This document shows, one piece after another, positions 60,701 through 64,000 of a DNA stretch of 64,000 nucleotides; positions within the stretch are counted from its first letter, which is position 1, and each line of letters opens with the position of its first letter. This DNA comes from Ciona intestinalis (taxonomy: Eukaryota; Chordata; Ascidiacea; Phlebobranchia; Cionidae). Below the pieces are notes generated by a model. It did not search any database and was not told the origin of the DNA. It was given only the letters and a program-made list of their open reading frames with translations. Location: positions 1,444,300 through 1,508,299 of the forward strand of contig NC_020170.2 in the NCBI RefSeq assembly GCF_000224145.3, in the 5' to 3' direction. A program made the translations under genes and the position numbers.

Positions 60701-63526
60701 TACCAAGTATGTTACTTTGTGGGTGATTATTTTTGGGGGGACTTTTTATGTGTGACTGATAATTTGGGCAACTAACTAGTGACCGCTAGGTTGGAGCAAT
60801 TGCTCTTAAGTGTCTTGCCCAAGGACACATACGCACATTATAATAGCAGCGACGAGCATTGAACCCATTACTTCTAGGTTAGAGACAGGCGTGCTAACCA
60901 GCTGTGCTACAGTGCCGGGCAACTATTAACATCACATCAGGTTCATAACAGTTTAACGTTTACCTCACATTCCTTCAAGCCAGTCTTGGCATAGTTGCTT
61001 GGTTCGCTACATTCATCATTTTGTATAAGAGTGCTAGTTATCAATCCACCTTGTTTGTTGTGCATAAAAGTACATTGACACCATGCAGGTACTGTTGAAA
61101 AAAAGACACATTTGTATGATGTACAGAAAGAAGTAGCAATTAGTTTAAAATGTGGCAGCATTTAGTGCAACCTTGAATATTGTAAAAAAATGAGAGGTTA
61201 TAAAATAGCATTCAATATTTTAGAAAAGTTTAATGAGCTTATAGTCGTCACCTTTAAATGTTTATTTCTAAACTAATAATAATTATTTTTAAAAAAACAT
61301 GTCTTGTATTAAAAAGAATTTTCATTTTAAACAAAACCCATGCTTTACACATTAAGAACAAGAAAACCTACTTTCACTTTCCATGACTTGATTTAGATCA
61401 GTTTCTGAAGCAATTTCTGCGTTGGTTTGATTCTCTAAACACTTGTGCCCTTCTTCTCTCATAAAACTTCTGGTAAATGGAACAGGTCCACGGTTTACAA
61501 TGAAAACAGAATCTAAAAGACAAATAATAGATCTGTGACCATTTAAATAAGGACCATGGCAAATATTTTATGTTTTTTATGATATATTTATGATTTTCAT
61601 ATGAGAATAATAATCATATACTACTGTTACATCTTGTAACTCAATCACTATATATTTATGTAGCATCAAAAAAATTTGCCAATATGATTTATAACATTAA
61701 CCGTGCATTATTATTTTTTTTTTCCAAGTTTAGATTTATTTATAAAAAATAGTTTTTGTTTCTACCAGGTGGTTTAATGTTCCAGTGGCAAAGATAATGA
61801 TTTAAAGTTTCCCACATAGTTGATTCACTTGGCGCGTCACTTAATTCCACCTCAGATAAGTCGTCTGAGATTGATAAGTAACCTCCGGCCTCCTTTCTAT
61901 GAATAAACAGAAAAACATTGGCATTATATACTGTGACAATGATATGTATTATTAAAACACAAAGTATTATTAAAACACCTAAGAATACAAAAATGGTGTC
62001 AACTTTGCGTATGGTAAATTGCTTAAATTGTAAATGCTGTAACTAAAATCTGCATTTTTTTACTTGACATATGTTCAGTTTAAAGTATACAACATAAACA
62101 GTGTAGTAATTACAAATTTCCTAAATGATACCTTATGGGTTAAAATTAGTCTAACTGTGGTGAGTTACTGAATTATGACACACAGAACTTGACTTTAATA
62201 TAACTGACTGACAAGTGTCTTCTTCCTAAACAGATTTTATTCTCACCTTAGTTTAACAGAATAAGCAGATTGTGGACCGCATGTAAAACTTTGATTGCTG
62301 GCACTAAACTTACAAGGTTCAAGTAAAACTCCATCAGTTTTTGTAGCAGTTAAACATTTGTCTGCGTAAGAGTCAGGTTATAGAAGAGTCAGAGGAAAAC
62401 AGTAATAGAAAACTAAGGTTTTCAAAACATGCTTTGCGCCCTTGCAGTTTAACAAAACATATATTTTAATCATCTCTTCGAATACAAAATATCAAAATGA
62501 TTAAAAAGCATAATTTGTTAAAAATACAACACTTTGGTAAAACCACGGAAAGTAATAGATGAAAAGTTCCCACAGTAATATACGAATGTGTAGCAGATCC
62601 AATGGTTTGATACAATAATTGCCAATTATCGGGTATGCCCAAAAAAAGCTTTTTCCGCCAATTTGGCTTTCGTTACGAAATATATTTTACTCAGTCTAAA
62701 AGAACAAGATACAACACTTAAATACGAACAAATTGTTCGATACAATTAATAAACCCCATACCTGTATCAATATTATAGAGTTGGTCATGCGTTAACCAGG
62801 TCCAGTTTAAACCAGTTTTATTCTCAGCAAAACAGGATTTCATGAAAACTTTTGTTTCATTGGATTTACCATACATGCATCTGTTGGTGTATATTAATTT
62901 GTTTATTGTTGCATCATAATATAATCTCCATATATGGAAATAAATTGATAACAGTTATAGTACACAAGATATATTTGCATAATAAAACACACACTAGCGT
63001 AGAAGGTGGCCTATTTATAATTTTTGCTATTGCATATGTTTGTATGAATTATTGTGTATATTTATATTAAAAATTCATGTTGACTTGGAAAAAACAAATT
63101 TAAAAATTTACATACAAATAGAATAATAACAGTTATGGTGAATATATAACATTTGCACTATACAACAAACACACTAATGTAGAATATTACTAAATAATAG
63201 ACACATCTGCACACTAAAATCTCATACCCTTTATAACTAATGTGTTAGCATGCGAAAGCAAGGTGTATCAAATCAATACAACTTTTAATATACTATATTA
63301 AAACAAAGTAATTCTAAATCACAGTTATCCACACATTACCTGTCAGGGGTTCGTAACCTCACATCGAGCGATTTGATTGGCTCATGGTTCCTGATCATAA
63401 ACGACTGAAATTGCTCTAAATCTTTCAAATAAAGTTGATGATTGTGATTGATATCCACCCAGCTACGTGCTTGCATGTTGGTTGTGTTTGAAGCAATGTC
63501 TTTCACACCAAGCCAATATGTGATTT
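24814..63526 (-). CDS. Giant multi-CCP receptor with polycystin-1-like membrane part (5' end beyond window)
   Basis: I placed 48 exons with matching phases, at least 4,747 residues. Exon 5' ends: 63526, 62880, 62361, 61896, 61512, 61091, 60202, 59668, 59108, 58521, 57637, 57003, 56301, 55590, 54903, 54211, 53658, 53090, 51407, 50688, 50163, 49298, 48659, 47824, 46998, 46315, 45873, 45438, 44784, 44134, 43087, 42045, 41082, 39968, 39418, 38537, 37993, 37087, 36275, 35649, 35125, 34647, 33772, 33047, 32608, 31919, 31344, 30732. The ectodomain order is a possible C-type-lectin remnant, a ricin-B-like trefoil, a Cys-rich part, CCP modules, a second ricin-B-like trefoil, about 20 more CCPs and a galactose-binding-like domain. 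The membrane part is TM1, PLAT-like, TM2-3, a giant loop, TM4-5, then stop. It is a plasma-membrane receptor by architecture. It could be two genes only if splicing from 31143 to 30732 is not used; phases agree. Confidence 0.8.
26520..27545 (-). repeat. 24-bp coding minisatellite (octapeptide DQFSQPPE)
   Basis: About 42 tandem copies of an 8-residue unit, DQFSQPPE, with variants (DQFSQLSQ, DQFSQHSD, DKSSQLSE, DHFSQPSK). The unit length is a multiple of three, so copy-number change keeps the frame. It lies in the predicted cytosolic loop between TM3 and TM4. Confidence 0.9.
27720..28425 (-). repeat. 102-bp coding repeat, seven copies
   Basis: Seven 33-34-residue units share LSRHDTRDAFIDEESHDSL and end in SQAQY. 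The middle units are almost identical in DNA, while both outer ones have drifted, as expected for unequal exchange inside an array. Confidence 0.9.
31040..31101. mobile_element. hAT-like terminal fragment, reverse copy
   Basis: Its reverse complement starts CAGCGTTCCTTAAACTGGGG, matching the element end at 3859. It is intronic. Confidence 0.4.
31431..31476 (-). mobile_element. SINE tail fragment
   Basis: AATGTAACTTACTTTACCCT then CGCGTGGCC, the 3' tail of the SINE only. Confidence 0.6.
32050..32332 (-). mobile_element. tRNA-derived SINE, near full length
   Basis: The tail GGTTTATCCTCGCATGGC is at the left. The core AAGTGTCTTGCGCAGAGACA and a head of GAACCCATTACC and CCAACTGTGTCTCGCGGCC are at the right. 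A roughly 35-bp stretch is missing in the middle. Confidence 0.85.
33090..33371 (+). mobile_element. tRNA-derived SINE, near full length
   Basis: The A box GGCAAAGCGGTTAACACG and B box GGGTTCAAGAC are at the left; the tail TTGTTTTAGGGCCATGCGAG is at the right. Confidence 0.88.
33915..34150 (+). mobile_element. SINE fragment carrying an inserted TIR element
   Basis: GTGGTCACTAATGGGTTGTT and CAAATTATCAGC precede the TIR element, and ATAAAGCAATTAATGACTCA with GGTGGTAACTC follow it, as in other SINE copies. Confidence 0.65.
33956..34083. mobile_element. 128-bp inverted-repeat element (second MITE family)
   Basis: The first 23 bp (AAGGTGGCTGTACACAGTAT, then CCG) are perfectly mirrored at the right end (CGG, then ATACTGTGTACAGCCACCTT). 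It is unrelated to the main MITE and is inserted in a SINE. Confidence 0.75.
34322..34525 (+). mobile_element. SINE fragment
   Basis: The core GGGCAAGACACTTATCCACA and the tail AACGGCAGTCGTTTTCCAGC are present; the tRNA head is missing. Confidence 0.8.
35188..35366 (-). mobile_element. SINE fragment
   Basis: ACAGTCGTTATAACTTGAGT at the left and GGTTGAAGAAATTGCCGTTA at the right; the head is lost. Confidence 0.65.
35654..35965. repeat. Intronic minisatellite
   Basis: About 13 tandem units of roughly 22-24 bp built on ACAGTGTTGACCAAATGTAA, alternating with AATGGTGATGGCCAAACAAA. The array begins a few bases from the acceptor at 35650. Confidence 0.8.
36332..36648 (+). mobile_element. tRNA-derived SINE, full length
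   Basis: The head CGTCGTGGCAAAGTGATTAG and B box GGGTTGAAGC, the core GGGCAAGACACTTAACGGCA, and the tail CGACTGTCGTTTTCAAGCC are all present. Confidence 0.9.
36756..36878 (+). mobile_element. SINE fragment
   Basis: AGGTTCAGAGC (B-box region), GCTGCTACCATTGTGAG and CCATACATAAAAAAGC are recognisable; the core is shortened. Confidence 0.65.
37443..37748 (-). mobile_element. tRNA-derived SINE, near full length
   Basis: The tail CTTTATCCTCGCGTGGCCGG is at the left, the core AAGTGTCTTGCTCAAGGACA is central, and the head GCTAACCAACTGTGGTACGG is at the right. Confidence 0.88.
38008..38265 (-). mobile_element. Diverged SINE fragment
   Basis: GTTATAACATGGATGTTCTG, GTGGGTTGGAGCAATTGATG and TTAAGTGTTTTTCTAATAAC align to the family; the head is missing. 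Confidence 0.6.
38318..38405. repeat. Unclassified dispersed repeat piece
   Basis: TTTTATTCTATATGGGTAAG then GATCCTACAGAGG and GGGACTTGGGGT. Similar pieces occur at 31478-31570, 41533-41640, 44555-44640, 46575-46660 and 54941-55010, all in introns of the receptor gene. Confidence 0.45.
40605..40812. repeat. Low-complexity tandem repeat
   Basis: Several imperfect units of GAATCATTATTTTCACATTT, partly inverted, in an intron of the receptor gene. Confidence 0.6.
42240..42400 (-). mobile_element. Diverged SINE fragment
   Basis: GTTACCATGTATGTAACTTT and GGCAACCCATTAGTGACTAC identify it; both ends are decayed. Confidence 0.6.
43492..43688. mobile_element. MITE copy 13
   Basis: CAGTGGTGTGGGGAAAGATG to CTTCCCCCACCCTACTATA. 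The whole element is well kept. Confidence 0.85.
44184..44379. mobile_element. MITE copy 14
   Basis: The left end is shortened (ACTTTTGGGGAAGATGGGAC) and the right end is CTTCCCCTACTTTACTATA. Confidence 0.75.
45101..45438 (-). other. CCP exon with an Asn/Thr-rich insertion
   Basis: Within this exon of the receptor a CCP (CLPPKLTLNV...CLPHHYVSLDHSNATITC) is expanded by NVTNINTTVGNTTNMNG and similar sequence. There are about nine N-x-S/T sequons in some 45 residues, suggesting a glycan-dense loop or spacer. Confidence 0.7.
46012..46132 (+). mobile_element. Diverged SINE fragment
   Basis: AACATTGTAGGCGTGTG, CATGCATAAAAAAACAC and GGGCAAGAGGTGTAT align to the family. Confidence 0.5.
48853..48977 (-). 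mobile_element. SINE with internal deletion
   Basis: The tail ATGAATGCAACTTG joins directly to the core GTTTTGCCCAAGGACACATA and the head CTCTGGGTTAGAGTTTGCCA. Confidence 0.75.
50820..50990 (-). mobile_element. Diverged SINE fragment
   Basis: TGTATGGCTGATAATTTGGA and GGTTGGAGCAATTACCATTA identify the core; the head is lost. Confidence 0.65.
51435..51492 (-). mobile_element. SINE tail remnant
   Basis: Only CTTATCTTACTC and GCAGTTGTTATAACACAG remain. Confidence 0.4.
51627..51834. mobile_element. MITE copy 15
   Basis: TATAGTAGGTGGGGGAAGAT to CGTCTTTCCCCACCACACAC, with a well-kept interior. Confidence 0.8.
52729..52893 (+). other. Short plus-strand reading frame with a 46-bp duplication, inside a receptor intron
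   Basis: From ATG 52729 the plus strand reads MLELRIRISAEKNCP, a short Asn run, then KKKDLYDHYRAQ. A 46-bp direct duplication (52802-52847 and 52848-52893) then shifts the frame to a near stop. It lies in the 1.5-kb intron between receptor exons 18 and 19. I do not recognise it; it may be noise. Confidence 0.25.
53272..53398 (-). mobile_element. Diverged SINE fragment
   Basis: CAATTGCTGTTAAG, TCTTAAGGACACGCATATTT and a decayed head (CCACTGTGCCATTTCAC) are visible. Confidence 0.55.
54711..55590 (-). other. Second ricin-B-like trefoil of the receptor
   Basis: Exons 55590-55329 and 54903-54711 encode FSLYNPHWKLCVGVRL, VVLTASCTK, HQWSWHWSSHIFN, SCLTASA, then VTLQPCNVNNINQQWGC. The repeated C...Q-x-W pattern is that of ricin-type beta-trefoils such as the N-terminal domain of mannose receptors. 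It is flanked by CCP modules on both sides. Confidence 0.7.
57008..57318 (-). mobile_element. tRNA-derived SINE, full length
   Basis: The tail TTATCTTCGCGTGGCCGGAA starts 5 bp upstream of the acceptor for the exon beginning at 57003. The core AAGTATCTTGCCTAAGGACA and the head GCGCTAAAGACTTTGTCATG follow. Confidence 0.92.
57660..57770 (-). mobile_element. Diverged SINE with internal deletion
   Basis: AACTACAGTTGTTGTAAAAC joins a head-like CACCTAAGCACTATGCCACA. Confidence 0.45.
59774..59926 (-). mobile_element. SINE with internal deletion
   Basis: The tail TGCTTTATCCTTGCGTGGCT and the head GCTAACCACTCTGCCATGGC are intact; the core between them is gone. Confidence 0.85.
60252..60575 (-). mobile_element. 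Diverged SINE, near full length
   Basis: Core TGTTTTGCTCAAGGATACAA, B-box region CTTGAACCCATAACC and head CACCACTGTGCCACAGTG are readable. Confidence 0.75.
60602..60918 (-). mobile_element. tRNA-derived SINE, full length
   Basis: Tail TACTTTATACTCGCATGGCC, core AAGTGTCTTGCCCAAGGACA and head GCTAACCAGCTGTGCTACAG are all present. Confidence 0.92.
60964..63526 (-). other. First ricin-B-like trefoil and Cys-rich region of the receptor
   Basis: The first visible exon (63526-63340) encodes ITYWLGVKD and RSWVDIN, perhaps a C-type-lectin remnant. Exons 62880 and 62361 encode KVFMKSCF, WTWLTHDQLYN, DKCLTATKTDGVLLEPCKFS and NQSFTC, a ricin-B-like pattern. Exons 61896 to 60964 are Cys-containing (HKCLENQTN, PAWCQCTFM) without a recognised domain. 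The gene continues beyond the right edge. Confidence 0.6.
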
Positions 63527-63576
63527 CTGAGACAGAACATTAATTATAGAGCATAGAATATAGTTGGTGAGACTAT

Positions 63577-63771
63577 GTAGTAGGGTGGGGGAGGATGGAA
63601 CACCTTTTCATTCTATTTTCTTGTCCCATTTGGTAGTAAACAAAGAACATTCAATAAATTTTTAAAACCATACCCTCGCAACTTCCATAGACATTGATAT
63701 TTGATTGAAACATAATTAGGATATTTAGATATTATGTTCGAAAAGTGTCCCATTTTCCCCACAGTACTGTA
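63577..63771. mobile_element. MITE copy 16
   Basis: TAGTAGGGTGGGGGAGGATG to CATTTTCCCCACAGTACTG, in the intron upstream of the first visible receptor exon. No further exon is seen from 63772 to 64000. Confidence 0.8.
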
Positions 63772-64000
63772 TATCAAATAGCAATTAATATTTAAAGAGC
63801 ATATATACTTTTAAAAGCTCATTCTGCTTTAAACACAAAACGAACAAAAACCTAAAAAATACTAATTAAATATTTCATAAAGCTAAATAAATATAAAAAA
63901 TAAGTTCGTAAAACAGGCGTTATAATAAATACCGGTATAAGTTGCTAATAAAAGCAAAGTTAATGGATGTTTAAAACTGAGATTTAATTTCGTTATTCCA

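Overview
This window is chordate nuclear DNA and reads as a tunicate, most likely Ciona (C. intestinalis/robusta group). It is AT-rich, with compact introns of about 50-700 bp, a 50-base N run typical of draft assembly, and dense copies of a roughly 190-bp MITE and a tRNA-headed SINE. Both repeats are of the kind described from Ciona. Gene models were built by hand, joining exons at GT/AG sites with matched phase.

Left part (1-19 kb), a secreted-lectin neighbourhood. A head-to-head pair (1-560 minus, partial; 2307-3836 plus) encodes a signal peptide, an H-type-lectin-like module and a C-type-lectin-like domain. Further right, a tandem pair (12.4-15.5 kb and 16.9-19.1 kb, plus) encodes a signal peptide, a related H-type-lectin-like module and a fibrinogen-related domain (FReD). 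The second tandem copy is frameshifted in its last exon. Between the pairs lie two minus-strand housekeeping genes: a STYXL1-like rhodanese plus dual-specificity phosphatase gene (5.7-9.9 kb) and the mitochondrial amidotransferase subunit GATC (10.3-10.7 kb).

Middle part (19-24.8 kb). A cluster of MITEs is followed by a ZNF367 orthologue (20.7-24.1 kb, plus), with a perfect E2F-type site about 300 bp upstream. It converges on the next gene.

Right part (24.8-64 kb). One very large minus-strand gene fills the rest and runs off the right edge. I could place 48 phase-compatible exons, giving at least 4,747 residues. The order is: an uncertain lectin-like start, a ricin-B-like trefoil, a Cys-rich stretch, several CCP/sushi modules, a second ricin-B-like trefoil, about 20 more CCP modules, a galactose-binding-like domain, and then a single 5.9-kb last exon. 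That exon encodes TM1, a PLAT-like domain, TM2-3, a giant Ser-rich cytosolic loop with two internal repeat arrays, and TM4-5, ending there. The membrane part is polycystin-1-like; the ectodomain is not that of any polycystin-1 I know.

Fibrinogen-related secreted lectins beside a polycystin-1-like receptor recall the s-/v-Themis self-sterility loci of Ciona, but the arrangement and domains differ. Any functional link is inference.
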